A DNA stretch of 64,000 bases from Bacteroidetes bacterium GWB2_32_14 (GTDB lineage: Bacteria > Bacteroidota > Bacteroidia > Bacteroidales > UBA12077). Position 1 is the first letter of the stretch; every line of letters starts with the position of its first letter. The stretch lies in contig MENK01000029.1 of the NCBI GenBank assembly GCA_001768235.1, positions 43,637-107,636 on the forward strand. The letters run 5' to 3'. The notes beneath the pieces are model-generated. The model saw only the letters and a list, made by a program, of their open reading frames with translations. It had not been told where the DNA came from and made no database searches. Of this stretch, positions 19,737 to 30,104 are shown in pieces. The translations under genes were made by a program, and so were the position numbers.

Positions 19737-20726
19737 TTAAAAAGGTTTAAACCCAATAATTTCTCTTACTTCTTTAATTGTTTTTGAAGCACTTTCACGG
19801 GCTTTTTCGGCTCCTGATTTAGCAACTTTACGAAGGGAATCATTATCTGCAAGGTAACCTTCAATTTTTTCCCGAACAGGAGTTGTAACCTTAATGATGT
19901 CCTCGGCAAGTTGTTTCTTCATATCACCATAACGAACCTGGCAGGTATTGTACTTATCTTCAAAAAATGCAAGAGTATCGGGGGTAGATACAACCTTCAT
20001 CAAAGTAAACAGATTCTCAATTGCTTCTGTTTTAGGCTGATTTGGAATAGTTGGCCCGCTATCGGTAACGGCTTTCATAACTTTTTTACGAATAATATCA
20101 GGATTGTCAGAAAGAAAAATACCATTTCCTTCCGATTTTCCCATTTTCCCAGAACCATCTAAACCCGGAATTTTAACTAATTTCTCACCAAAATTATACG
20201 CGACAGGTTCAGGGAAAAAATCAACATTATACATTCTGTTAAAACGATTTGCAAATGTGCGGGTCATCTCCAAGTGTTGCTCCTGATCCTTTCCAACAGG
20301 GACCTTATGTGAACGGTGAATAAGAATATCAGCAGCCATAAGGGTAGGATAGGTAAGCAGCCCCGCATTCACGTTGTCGGGTTGTTTACGAATAGTATCC
20401 TTAAATGATGTGCAGCGCTCAAGCTCTCCCATGTAAGCATTCATATTTAAAAGCAGGTACAGTTCTGGAATCTCAGGAACATCGCTCTGAATATAAATGG
20501 TAGCAACTTCGGGATCGAGTCCGCAGGCAAGGTATTCTGCCAAAACATGTTTTACTGAACCATGAAGATCTTCTGGTGTTGGATGTGTTGTTAATGAGTG
20601 ATAATCAGCAATAAAGAAATAGCATTTGTTCTCGTACTGCATCTTTACAAAATTTTTCATTGCACCAAAATAGTTGCCTAAATGTAGCTTGCCTGTAGGC
20701 CGAATTCCACTTAAAACTATATCCAT
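19737..20726 (-). CDS. trpS: Tryptophanyl-tRNA synthetase
   Basis: 329 residues, a normal bacterial length. It charges tRNA-Trp. Class I signatures: GIRPTGKLHLGNYFGAM (HIGH-type) and GSGKMGKSEGNGIFLS (KMSKS-type). VPVGKDQEQHLEMTR is typical of TrpRS. It is a single gene on the minus strand with only one base between its stop codon and that of kdsB, so no separate terminator fits between them. Confidence 0.97.
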   Translation of the reverse strand: MDIVLSGIRPTGKLHLGNYFGAMKNFVKMQYENKCYFFIADYHSLTTHPTPEDLHGSVKHVLAEYLACGLDPEVATIYIQSDVPEIPELYLLLNMNAYMGELERCTSFKDTIRKQPDNVNAGLLTYPTLMAADILIHRSHKVPVGKDQEQHLEMTRTFANRFNRMYNVDFFPEPVAYNFGEKLVKIPGLDGSGKMGKSEGNGIFLSDNPDIIRKKVMKAVTDSGPTIPNQPKTEAIENLFTLMKVVSTPDTLAFFEDKYNTCQVRYGDMKKQLAEDIIKVTTPVREKIEGYLADNDSLRKVAKSGAEKARESASKTIKEVREIIGFKPF

Positions 20727-20907
20727 AACCTTTTTCTAATTATTCATTTTTAAACTACAAAAGTATAAAAGTTATTAAATATTCCTGTTGATATTTAGCT
20801 TTTATATTTCCTGTAAGGTTACGAAATAAAATAATTCAATTTTCTTATTCTTATTTGTATATGAAAAACTAATTTTGTCAAATTAAAAATTGATTACTAT
20901 CTATATT

Positions 20908-21147
20908 ATGGCATTCTTACGCTTCATACTTATTTTTTCCCTGGTGATATATATTCTCCGAATGATAACCGTGTTTATATTTCGCCGGTATGTAAAAAAA
21001 GTACAGAAACAATTCGAACAACAACAAACGTATAATCAACATCAAAACTCAAAGGAAGGAGATATTCTTATTCAAAAGCCTTCTCAAAGCAAAAAAAGAG
21101 GATTTGAAGATAAAGGAGAATACATAGATTATGAGGAAATTAAATAA
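20908..21147 (+). CDS. Small membrane protein, DUF4834-like
   Basis: 79 residues from the ATG at 20908; a TTG at 20890 would add six residues. One hydrophobic segment at the N-terminus (FLRFILIFSLVIYIL) is followed by a basic stretch (FRRYVKKVQKQF) and a polar tail ending in the acidic EYIDYEEIK. This layout matches the short DUF4834 proteins found next to chaperone/regulator genes in Bacteroidota. A TAATTTTG (-7-like) lies 31 bases upstream of the ATG. Function unknown. Confidence 0.72.
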   Translation: MAFLRFILIFSLVIYILRMITVFIFRRYVKKVQKQFEQQQTYNQHQNSKEGDILIQKPSQSKKRGFEDKGEYIDYEEIK

Positions 21148-21345
21148 ACAGAATAATTATACCCTGAAATCTTCATAAATCTAATAATCAATTTCTTTTT
21201 AACAGGAGTTTGTTTACTATTATTGTCTGCCTTAATGACAGGTAAATTTTCTTAATATTTGTTAAAATCTATGCATATACAATTTTAAGTTGTAATTTTG
21301 TCATATCTTTAAATCAGGATTTTCCAGGAATTTTTATAAATAACA

Positions 21346-22572
21346 ATGGAATTACAAAAAATTAAACAACGATTTGGAATAATTGGTAACTCGGTTTTGT
21401 TAAACAGGGCAATAGATATAGCGGCCCAGGTTGCTCCAACCGACTTGTCTGTTCTTATCACGGGCGAAAGCGGAACCGGGAAAGAATCTTTTCCTCAGAT
21501 AATTCATAACTTCAGTACCCGGAAACATGGTAAATACATACCTGTAAACTGTGGGGCAATACCTGAAGGAACAATAGATTCAGAACTTTTTGGACACGAA
21601 AAAGGTTCTTTTACAGGGGCACACGAAAGCCGGCAGGGATACTTTGAAGTAGCCAATAACGGAACAATATTTCTCGACGAAGTAGCTGAACTGCCTGTGT
21701 CAACTCAGGTTAGATTATTACGTGTTTTAGAATCAGGCGAATTTATGCGGGTAGGTTCTTCTAAAGCCCAGAAAACAAATGTGCGCGTAATAGCTGCTAC
21801 CAACATAAACCTTATTCGTGCAATCGAAGAAAATAAATTCAGAGAAGATTTATATTACAGGTTAAATACAGTTCCTATACACATTCCTCCATTACGCGAC
21901 AGAAAAGAAGATGTGTATTTGCTTTTCAGGAAATTTGCCACCGATTTTGCTGAACGATACCGTATGCCTCCAATAAGCCTTGATGATGAAGCACGGAAGA
22001 TACTGGATAATTACGAATGGCCGGGAAATGTAAGGCAACTTAAAAATATTACCGAACAACTTTCGGTTATTGAAGAAAAAAGAATTGTTACAGCCGATGT
22101 GTTAAAAAAATATCTGCCCGATTATTACCCGAATAAGTTACCTGCATTGTACAAGAACGATCTTGTGGATGAAAAAACGTTTTCTTCTGAAAGAGAAATT
22201 CTCTACAAGATACTTTTCGATATGAAAAATGATTTGAATAATTTAAAAAAACTGGTTCACGAGATAATTGATAAAGGTGCTGAAACAAGCCCTGTTGATG
22301 ATATAGATCATATCCTGAGAAATATAAATACAAAATCAGCATCAATAATAAATACCCAGGCAACAGTAAAAACAATTAATTCTGTTGATAATACGGATAT
22401 TGAAGATACCGAGGAATTTATTGAAGAATCGTTATCAATTGAAGACAAAGAAAAAGAGCTTATAAGAAAAGCTCTCGAACGTCATAATGGTAAAAGAAAA
22501 TACGCGGCACAGGAGTTGGGAATATCTGAGCGAACATTATACAGAAAAATAAAGGAATATGACATTAATTAA
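21346..22572 (+). CDS. Sigma-54-dependent transcriptional activator (AAA+ and Fis-type HTH)
   Basis: 408 residues. It has no N-terminal receiver or sensor domain: the AAA+ domain starts almost at once. Walker A is TGESGTGKESFPQ, the sigma-54 contact loop reads GSFTGA rather than GAFTGA, and Walker B is GTIFLDEVAELP. The arginine-finger region is FREDLYYRLNTVP. After ~100 residues of charged linker comes a Fis-type HTH (AAQELGISERTLYRKIKEY). The absence of a sensor implies control by expression or a partner protein. The stop codon overlaps the start of lptE by 14 bases, so the two are translationally coupled. Confidence 0.94.
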   Translation: MELQKIKQRFGIIGNSVLLNRAIDIAAQVAPTDLSVLITGESGTGKESFPQIIHNFSTRKHGKYIPVNCGAIPEGTIDSELFGHEKGSFTGAHESRQGYFEVANNGTIFLDEVAELPVSTQVRLLRVLESGEFMRVGSSKAQKTNVRVIAATNINLIRAIEENKFREDLYYRLNTVPIHIPPLRDRKEDVYLLFRKFATDFAERYRMPPISLDDEARKILDNYEWPGNVRQLKNITEQLSVIEEKRIVTADVLKKYLPDYYPNKLPALYKNDLVDEKTFSSEREILYKILFDMKNDLNNLKKLVHEIIDKGAETSPVDDIDHILRNINTKSASIINTQATVKTINSVDNTDIEDTEEFIEESLSIEDKEKELIRKALERHNGKRKYAAQELGISERTLYRKIKEYDIN

Positions 22573-23080
22573 GCATAAAAGAGTACAAACACTACTTATA
22601 CTATTTGGTTTAATTTTTTCGGGCGGGTGTAAAGTGAGTTACGACATGGCCGGAGTTACAATATCCCCGGAGGTTAAAACAGTTTCAATACAATATTTTG
22701 AAAACAGGGCTCCTCTTGGTATAGCCAATTTAGGCCAAATGTTTACCGATGAGCTTAAAGATAAATTTAAATCCCAATCCAGCCTCACTCTTGTAACGGA
22801 TATGGGCCATTTGAATTTTGAAGGCGAATTTACAGATTATACTATTCGTCCTGTTGCTATTCAGGGTAACGAAACTGCCGCTCAAAACAGATTAACAATA
22901 ACTATCAGGGTTAAATACACGAACGAAAAAGAACCCGATTTAAATTTTGATACCAAATTTACCCGTTATAAAGATTGGGATAGCAATACAGATATTTCTT
23001 CTGTTGAGGAAGAACTTGTTACTGAAATTATTGAACTTCTTATCGATGATATTTTTAATAAATCTGTTGTAAACTGGTAA
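22559..23080 (+). CDS. lptE: LPS assembly lipoprotein LptE-like
   Basis: 173 residues. The signal sequence ends in a lipobox (LIFSGGC), giving a lipoprotein. The segment VTISPEVKTVSIQYFENRAP and the following LGQMFTDELKDKFKSQSSL, then LNFEGEFTDYTIRPVAIQG, match Bacteroidota LptE, which plugs the LptD barrel and helps insert LPS into the outer leaflet. The start overlaps the 3' end of the activator gene by 14 bases. lptD is not in the window. Confidence 0.9.
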   Translation: MTLIKHKRVQTLLILFGLIFSGGCKVSYDMAGVTISPEVKTVSIQYFENRAPLGIANLGQMFTDELKDKFKSQSSLTLVTDMGHLNFEGEFTDYTIRPVAIQGNETAAQNRLTITIRVKYTNEKEPDLNFDTKFTRYKDWDSNTDISSVEEELVTEIIELLIDDIFNKSVVNW

Positions 23081-23091
23081 AAATAACAGAA

Positions 23092-24186
23092 ATGAAAAGT
23101 TCTGATCTGATAAAATATATCGAATCACCTGATTTGTTAACTAGCGAAAGTATTCCTGAAATTAAAAAGATACTTTCAGATTATCCTTATTTTCAGACAG
23201 CTCATAAACTTTTATTAAAAAATCTAAAACTGATTAATCCCGATCAATTTCAGAATCAATTGAATGCTTCTGCAATTCATATTTCTGATCGGAATCGATT
23301 GTTTCATTATCTTCAAACAGAAGTAGTGAAAACCCTGGTTGAAGATAATGAGAAGGCTCGCGAATTGGTTACCAAACCTGACGAGTTAAAAGAAGAAATA
23401 ACAATTAAACCTGACCCTGAAATAAAAATTGCAGAAACAGAGAAGGAGAAAAAACCTAAATTATTAAAAAATCAGAATATTCGCAGAAAAATAAAAGATG
23501 GTATTGATGGTATGGGTGATAATATTTCTCATACTATTTCAAACCAGCTTGAATTTGTTGAATCGAACAACAAACAGGAACTGGAATATCCGAATGAGAT
23601 TTATTTTATTGAAGAAGAACGAATAGGGAAATCTAAACATGCAGCAAATAAACCTGTTGATGAAAATACAGGGATTCAATCAAAAAAAGATTTGTTGTTT
23701 ATAGAAGATGAAACCCAGAATATAAAAGATATTGAATTAAATCAAAATGATTCATCCATAACAGGCGACTCTGAAGATCAATTTGTGCTTATTGATATTG
23801 ATGAAAATACAGAAGAGAAAAAGAAAGAACCTGAAAAATCAAATCAAAGTCAGCATTTTGATATTTCAGATTATGCCGATGAGAACGAGATTTTAACAAA
23901 TTCAGATGAAAATGATCTGATTACAAAATTTATTACCAAGAATCCGAGAATCAAGCCTAAAGAATTGGATGAATACGAACAAATTGATATTTCGGAGAAT
24001 AGTATGCAGGAAGATGAGAGCTTGCTAACAGAAACATTAGCAAAGGTTTATATCGCCCAGGGGTATTTTGAAAAAGCAATTCATACTTATGAAAAATTAT
24101 GTTTGAAATATCCAGAAAAAAATACTTACTTTGCCAGTCAAGTTGTAATGATAAAAGAACAAATAAATAAACAAAAAAATAGTTAA
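23092..24186 (+). CDS. Cytoplasmic TPR-like protein between lptE and secG
   Basis: 364 residues, no signal peptide. The N-terminal ~90 residues are helical (KKILSDYPYFQTAHKLLLKN is typical of this Bacteroidota family). A long, acidic, low-complexity middle follows. The C-terminus has one clear TPR-like unit: TLAKVYIAQGYFEKAIHTYE and LCLKYPEKNTYF. Such genes recur between lptE and secG in Bacteroidota, but no function is established. It lies 11 bases after lptE and 2 bases before secG. Confidence 0.75.
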   Translation: MKSSDLIKYIESPDLLTSESIPEIKKILSDYPYFQTAHKLLLKNLKLINPDQFQNQLNASAIHISDRNRLFHYLQTEVVKTLVEDNEKARELVTKPDELKEEITIKPDPEIKIAETEKEKKPKLLKNQNIRRKIKDGIDGMGDNISHTISNQLEFVESNNKQELEYPNEIYFIEEERIGKSKHAANKPVDENTGIQSKKDLLFIEDETQNIKDIELNQNDSSITGDSEDQFVLIDIDENTEEKKKEPEKSNQSQHFDISDYADENEILTNSDENDLITKFITKNPRIKPKELDEYEQIDISENSMQEDESLLTETLAKVYIAQGYFEKAIHTYEKLCLKYPEKNTYFASQVVMIKEQINKQKNS

Positions 24187-24188
24187 GT

Positions 24189-24536
24189 ATGTACGTTTTA
24201 ATTTCAGTATTAATTATTATCGCGAGTATATTACTAATTCTGATAGTATTAGTTCAAAACTCAAAAGGAGGAGGTTTGGCGTCAAATTTCTCATCTTCAA
24301 ACCAGGTAATGGGAGTTAAAAAAACTGCCGATTTTCTTGAAAAAGCAACATGGACACTTGCAGTTAGCCTTTTAGTATTAAGCCTTTTAGCAAGTATGAC
24401 AATACCACGCGGGGAAATTGAAGAGAAATCAAAAATTGAGCAACAGGTTAATAATGCAGTTGATCCAACTCAAATGCCTCAGTTCCCGACTTCTGTTCCT
24501 GAAACTGAAAAAACCGAAGAAGGTAACGAAGAATAA
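24189..24536 (+). CDS. secG: Preprotein translocase subunit SecG
   Basis: 115 residues with two membrane helices (residues ~3-22 and ~55-75). They are separated by the SecG signature LVQNSKGGGLASNFSS, then QVMGVKKTADFLEKATW. A polar, acidic C-terminal tail follows. SecG assists SecYE in protein export. Only 2 bases separate it from the preceding gene; a strong terminator follows. Confidence 0.95.
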   Translation: MYVLISVLIIIASILLILIVLVQNSKGGGLASNFSSSNQVMGVKKTADFLEKATWTLAVSLLVLSLLASMTIPRGEIEEKSKIEQQVNNAVDPTQMPQFPTSVPETEKTEEGNEE

Positions 24537-24558
24537 TTGTAAAAAAAGGATATTTATA

Positions 24559-24597
24559 AATGTCAGTCTGTCATTCAGACTGACATTTTTTGTTTTT
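24559..24597 (+). terminator. Terminator after secG
   Basis: 12-base-pair stem (24559-24570 with 24576-24587), 5-base loop, then a T-rich tract. It separates the activator-lptE-secG operon from groES. Confidence 0.88.
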
Positions 24598-24628
24598 AAC
24601 CCGAACTCTTAAACTATCTTTCCAGATT

Positions 24629-24659
24629 TTTGTCATGTTTTACTTCGAAAATACATTTG
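24629..24659 (+). promoter_or_regulatory. Promoter of groES-groEL
   Basis: TTTG at 24629-24632, 19-base spacer, TACATTTG at 24652-24659: a full match to the Bacteroidota promoter. The groES ATG is 67 bases downstream. No CIRCE inverted repeat is visible in the leader. Confidence 0.75.
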
Positions 24660-24726
24660 GCATAAATTGTGATTCATAGGTTTTCGTGAATAAAAAAATA
24701 AGTTTAACAATTAAATATTTATAAAG

Positions 24727-25005
24727 ATGTCAGAATTTAAATACAGACCATTAAAAGACCGAGTTTTGGTTGAGCCACATAAGGCAGAGGTAAAAACCGC
24801 CAGCGGAATAATTATTCCTGATTCTGCTCAGGAAAAACCACAAAAAGGAACTGTAATTGCTGTTGGCCAGGGTAAGAAAGATGAGCCAATGTCACTTAAA
24901 AAAGGTGATGTAGTTATCTATGGTAAATATTCAGGTACAGAAATCAAGATCGATGGCAAAGAATATATTATCATGCGCGAAGACGACATTCTTCTTGTTG
25001 AATAA
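24727..25005 (+). CDS. groES: Co-chaperonin GroES
   Basis: 92 residues. It caps the GroEL folding chamber. [19 protein letters not shown] at the N-terminus, the mobile loop [16 protein letters not shown], and the C-terminal [12 protein letters not shown] are all characteristic. It has its own promoter and is 34 bases before groEL. Confidence 0.98.
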   Translation: MSEFKYRPLKDRVLVEPHKAEVKTASGIIIPDSAQEKPQKGTVIAVGQGKKDEPMSLKKGDVVIYGKYSGTEIKIDGKEYIIMREDDILLVE

Positions 25006-25027
25006 TTTATTAAATTAAAATCATTAA

Positions 25028-26674
<1,647 letters not shown>

Positions 26675-26696
26675 TTCACAAACAGCTATATAAAAT

Positions 26697-26732
26697 CAGC
26701 CCTTTGTTGCAAATGCACAAAGGGCTTTTTTA
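26697..26732 (+). terminator. Terminator after groEL
   Basis: Stem AGCCCTTTGT (26698-26707) with ACAAAGGGCT (26717-26726), 9-base loop, then a T-run. It lies between the convergent groEL and lepA. The minus strand has only a weak T-tract, so it mainly serves groEL. Confidence 0.88.
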
Positions 26733-26755
26733 TTAAATTGGTAAAGTATATCGAT

Positions 26756-28543
26756 TTAATCGAGTTTGAGAACAGCTAAGAACGCTTGCTGGGGTACTTC
26801 TACATTACCAACCTGGCGCATACGCTTCTTCCCTTTTTTCTGTTTCTCGAGAAGTTTGCGTTTTCGGGTAATATCACCACCATAACATTTGGCGGTAACA
26901 TCTTTTCGAACGGCTTTAACTGTTTCGCGCGAAATGATTTTTGCCCCAATGGCAGCCTGAATGGCGATATCAAATTGCTGGCGGGGGATTAATTCTTTGA
27001 GCTTTTCGCACATCCTGCGGCCAAAATCATAAGCATTATCCCTGTGTATAAGGGTTGAAAGCGCATCAACCATTTCACCATTTAATAAAATATCCAGTCG
27101 AACAAGGTTCGCGGGTTTGTAGCCGGTCTGGTAATAATCGAAGGATGCATAACCTTTAGAAATGCTTTTTAATTTATCGTAAAAATCGAAAACAATTTCG
27201 GCTAAAGGCATATCGAAAGTAATCTCAACCCTGTTATTTGGTAAATAATGCTGGTTTTTCATTACACCACGTTTATCAATACAGAGTTTCATTATCGGCC
27301 CTAAGAAATCTGTTTTAGAAATGATTTGAGCATGTATATAAGGTTCTTCGATATGATCGATGTAATTTAAATCGGGTAAGCCAGATGGGTTGTGTACTTC
27401 GACAATACCTTGTTTAGTTGTATGAACTTTATACGATACGTTTGGAACAGTAGTAATTACATCCATGTTAAATTCTCTGTCGAGGCGTTCCTGTATAATT
27501 TCCATGTGAAGCAGGCCCAAAAACCCGCAACGGAAACCGAAGCCAAGAGCAGCAGATGATTCAGGTTCAAATGTTAATGAAGCATCATTTAACTGGAGTT
27601 TTTCCATTGAAGCACGCAAATCTTCGTAATCATCGGCATCAATAGGGTAAATACCAGCAAAAACCATGGGCTTTACAAGCTCAAAACCTTCGATTGCTTT
27701 TTCGCACGGACGATCGTAATGTGTAATCGTATCACCAACTTTTACTTCGCGGGATGTTTTTATCCCGGAGATAATATAACCCACATCCCCCGCGTTCAAT
27801 TCATTTTTTGGAAATTGTTTCAATTTTAAAAAACCAATTTCATCGGCATGATAATCTTTACCTGTAGCAACAAATTTAACATGATCGCCTTTACGAAGGG
27901 TTCCATTTTTAATTTTAAAATAAGCTTCAATACCTCTGTATGAATTAAAAACAGAATCAAAAATCAATGCCTGAAGCGGGGCGTTTGAATCGCCTGCAGG
28001 AGCAGGAACATCAGAAATAATTCGTTTGAGAATTTCATCAACACCCATTCCTGTTTTTCCGCTTGCTTCAATAATGGATTCTCGTTTGCATCCGATAAGT
28101 TCAATAATCTGATCTTTAACTTCTTCGGGCATTGCAGCATCCATGTCCATTTTGTTTAGTACAGGGATTATTTCGAGGTCGTGTTCAATGGCATGAAAAA
28201 CATTTGAAATGGTTTGTGCCTGCACTCCCTGTGTAGCATCAACAATAAGCAAAGCTCCTTCGCATGCAGCAATAGAACGCGATACTTCGTAAGAAAAATC
28301 GACATGTCCCGGAGTATCAATCAGATTTAAAACATATTTTTTCCCATCTAGCTCATAATCCATTTGCACGGCATGACTTTTTATAGTTATTCCGCGCTCC
28401 CTTTCCAAATCCATGTCATCCAGCATTTGATCCTGATAGTCGCGATCGGAAACAGAACCTGTAGCTTGTAGCAGTCTGTCAGCCAATGTGCTTTTCCCGT
28501 GATCAATATGGGCAATTATGCAAAAATTTCTAATATGATTCAT
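26756..28543 (-). CDS. lepA: Elongation factor 4 (LepA)
   Basis: 595 residues. A ribosome-associated GTPase involved in initiation and elongation quality under stress. G1 is [15 protein letters not shown], then [29 protein letters not shown] and [11 protein letters not shown]-like domains follow, and the LepA-specific C-terminus has [20 protein letters not shown]. Last of the minus-strand run that includes the met genes, but it has its own -7-like box. Confidence 0.98.
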   Translation of the reverse strand: MNHIRNFCIIAHIDHGKSTLADRLLQATGSVSDRDYQDQMLDDMDLERERGITIKSHAVQMDYELDGKKYVLNLIDTPGHVDFSYEVSRSIAACEGALLIVDATQGVQAQTISNVFHAIEHDLEIIPVLNKMDMDAAMPEEVKDQIIELIGCKRESIIEASGKTGMGVDEILKRIISDVPAPAGDSNAPLQALIFDSVFNSYRGIEAYFKIKNGTLRKGDHVKFVATGKDYHADEIGFLKLKQFPKNELNAGDVGYIISGIKTSREVKVGDTITHYDRPCEKAIEGFELVKPMVFAGIYPIDADDYEDLRASMEKLQLNDASLTFEPESSAALGFGFRCGFLGLLHMEIIQERLDREFNMDVITTVPNVSYKVHTTKQGIVEVHNPSGLPDLNYIDHIEEPYIHAQIISKTDFLGPIMKLCIDKRGVMKNQHYLPNNRVEITFDMPLAEIVFDFYDKLKSISKGYASFDYYQTGYKPANLVRLDILLNGEMVDALSTLIHRDNAYDFGRRMCEKLKELIPRQQFDIAIQAAIGAKIISRETVKAVRKDVTAKCYGGDITRKRKLLEKQKKGKKRMRQVGNVEVPQQAFLAVLKLD

Positions 28544-28594
28544 ATACTAATACTCTTATCTGTTTTAACTTATCCAAAAATGGATTTAGTTGTG

Positions 28595-28602
28595 CAAAGA
28601 TA
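28595..28602 (-). promoter_or_regulatory. Candidate -7 box for lepA
   Basis: Reads TATCTTTG on the minus strand (fits TAnnTTTG), 52 bases upstream of the lepA ATG. No convincing TTTG at the -33 distance. Confidence 0.35.
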
Positions 28603-28628
28603 TTCAATATTAGCGAATAAAGTAATAC

Positions 28629-29582
28629 CTAGAAAATAGCTTGAGCAATTTTTTTTATGTTGTCGGATTGGTCAAGAGTGTAATAATGAATTCCCGGTAC
28701 GCCTGATTTTATAAGTTCTTTCGATTGGTTTGTAGCCCATTCAACTCCTACCTGACGAACATCCTTGTTGGTTTTGCATTTTTTTATTTCACGAATTAAG
28801 TCATTGGGCAAATCAATATGAAATGTTTGAGGTAAAAGTGCAATATCATTTAACGTGGAAACTGGCTTTATTCCGGGTATTATAGGTACATTAATTTCAA
28901 TTTTACGGCATTTGTCAACGAACCGGTAAAAGGTCTGGTTTTCGAAAAACATCTGTGTAACAATATATTCAGCCCCTTTATCTACTTTAAGTTTCAGGTA
29001 TTCCAGATCCATATCAATGTTGGGTGCTTCAACATGTTTTTCAGGGTATCCGGCAACACCAACTGAAAAATCTGTTGGCATAGCATCAATTAAATCTTCG
29101 TTCAGGTATTTTCCTTTATTCAGATTCATTATTTGTTCAATCAATTCACTTGAGTGGCTGTGTCCTCCTTTTTCAGCAATAAACAGGCGTGCACCTTTAA
29201 GAGGGTCGCCACGAAGTACTAACAAATTATTAATTCCTAAAAAATGGAAATCAATCAGAGCATCTTCGGTTTCTTCTTTTGTAAATCCTCCGCAAATCAT
29301 ATGAGGAACAACCGTAATTTTGTATTTATTCTGAATAGCTGCAGCAATAGCAACCGTGCCCGGGCGTTTGCGAATAACCCGTTTTTCAAGAAATCCATCG
29401 GTACGGGTTTTATATATTACTTCTTGTTGATGATAGGTAATATTGATATAGGCGGGATTAAATTCTATTAATGGATCAATGGTGTCGTAAATTTCCTGAA
29501 TTGTATGACCTTTTAGAGGAGGCAATAACTCAAAGGTGAACAATGCACTTTTTGATTTTTTTATTGTGTCGATTACTTTCAT
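28629..29582 (-). CDS. metF: 5,10-methylenetetrahydrofolate reductase
   Basis: 317 residues. This FAD enzyme makes 5-methyl-THF, the methyl donor used by MetH. Motifs: LFTFELLPPLKGHTIQE near the N-terminus, TVVPHMICGGFTKEE, LVLRGDPLKG and GAEYIVTQMFFENQTFYRF. It follows metH on the same strand but is separated from it by the DUF559 gene and a palindromic element. The two enzymes act in sequence in methionine synthesis. Confidence 0.96.
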   Translation of the reverse strand: MKVIDTIKKSKSALFTFELLPPLKGHTIQEIYDTIDPLIEFNPAYINITYHQQEVIYKTRTDGFLEKRVIRKRPGTVAIAAAIQNKYKITVVPHMICGGFTKEETEDALIDFHFLGINNLLVLRGDPLKGARLFIAEKGGHSHSSELIEQIMNLNKGKYLNEDLIDAMPTDFSVGVAGYPEKHVEAPNIDMDLEYLKLKVDKGAEYIVTQMFFENQTFYRFVDKCRKIEINVPIIPGIKPVSTLNDIALLPQTFHIDLPNDLIREIKKCKTNKDVRQVGVEWATNQSKELIKSGVPGIHYYTLDQSDNIKKIAQAIF

Positions 29583-29613
29583 TGTGTCTTTATTTTAATT
29601 ATTCCATTTTTTG

Positions 29614-29714
29614 CCCCATCCCTAACCTTTCCCCATTGGGGAAGGGAATTGTTAATCATTTTAAGAAATGACAGGCATCTAAGTCCTCCCCTTTGGAGAG
29701 GATTTAGGTGGGGT
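29614..29714. repeat. MITE-like palindromic repeat element between metF and the DUF559 gene
   Basis: About 100 bases with related inverted ends: CCCCATCCCTAA at the left and TTTAGGTGGGG at the right. Each half is itself palindromic (CTTTCCCC/GGGGAAGG around 29630; TCCTC/GAGGA around 29692). The right half lies inside the DUF559 gene and encodes its last ~10 residues and stop. Palindromes of this form are scattered in many Bacteroidota genomes. No transposase is encoded. Confidence 0.65.
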
Positions 29715-30104
29715 AAAATGTTTTAAATAAGTTGATATTTCAGTAATTACTTTATTTATATCTGTTTCGACATCTTTATTTGTAAATCGTAATACTTTAA
29801 TTCCTAAATTCTCCAATTCTGCTGTTCTTCCTTTATCATATTCTTGTTGATCGGGGTTGTTATGATAACCACCATCTACTTCAATTACCGATCTTGCTTC
29901 ATGACAATAAAAATCTGCAATAAATTGACTAATAGCATGCTGACGACGAAATTTATAATCCAATACTTTTTTATTTCTAAGATTCTGCCATAATATTCTT
30001 TCTGAACTTGTCATACACATTCTTAAATCATGGGCTTTCCCCAATGTTTTCGCCTTAGCTCCATGATAAATTGGATTTTCTAGTCTTTGATTAATCTTTA
30101 GCAT
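29679..30104 (-). CDS. DUF559 (very-short-patch-repair-like) endonuclease-domain protein
   Basis: 141 residues. The core is a restriction-endonuclease-like fold: MTSSERILWQNLRNKKV, YKFRRQHAISQFIADFYC, VIEVDGGYHNNPDQQEYD and LGIKVLRFTNKDVE. This carries the D...ExD-type catalytic residues of the family. The ATG immediately follows the metH stop codon. The C-terminal TPPKSSPKGRT is a translation of the palindromic element, not part of the domain. DUF559 proteins are often found alone beside such repeats; their role is unknown, and a mobile or selfish origin is an inference. Confidence 0.9.
   Translation of the reverse strand: MLKINQRLENPIYHGAKAKTLGKAHDLRMCMTSSERILWQNLRNKKVLDYKFRRQHAISQFIADFYCHEARSVIEVDGGYHNNPDQQEYDKGRTAELENLGIKVLRFTNKDVETDINKVITEISTYLKHFTPPKSSPKGRT

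Noticed and set aside
22559..22572. Overlap of the activator and lptE read as a frameshift
   Set aside because: Both proteins are complete with normal ends; the 14-base overlap is ordinary translational coupling.
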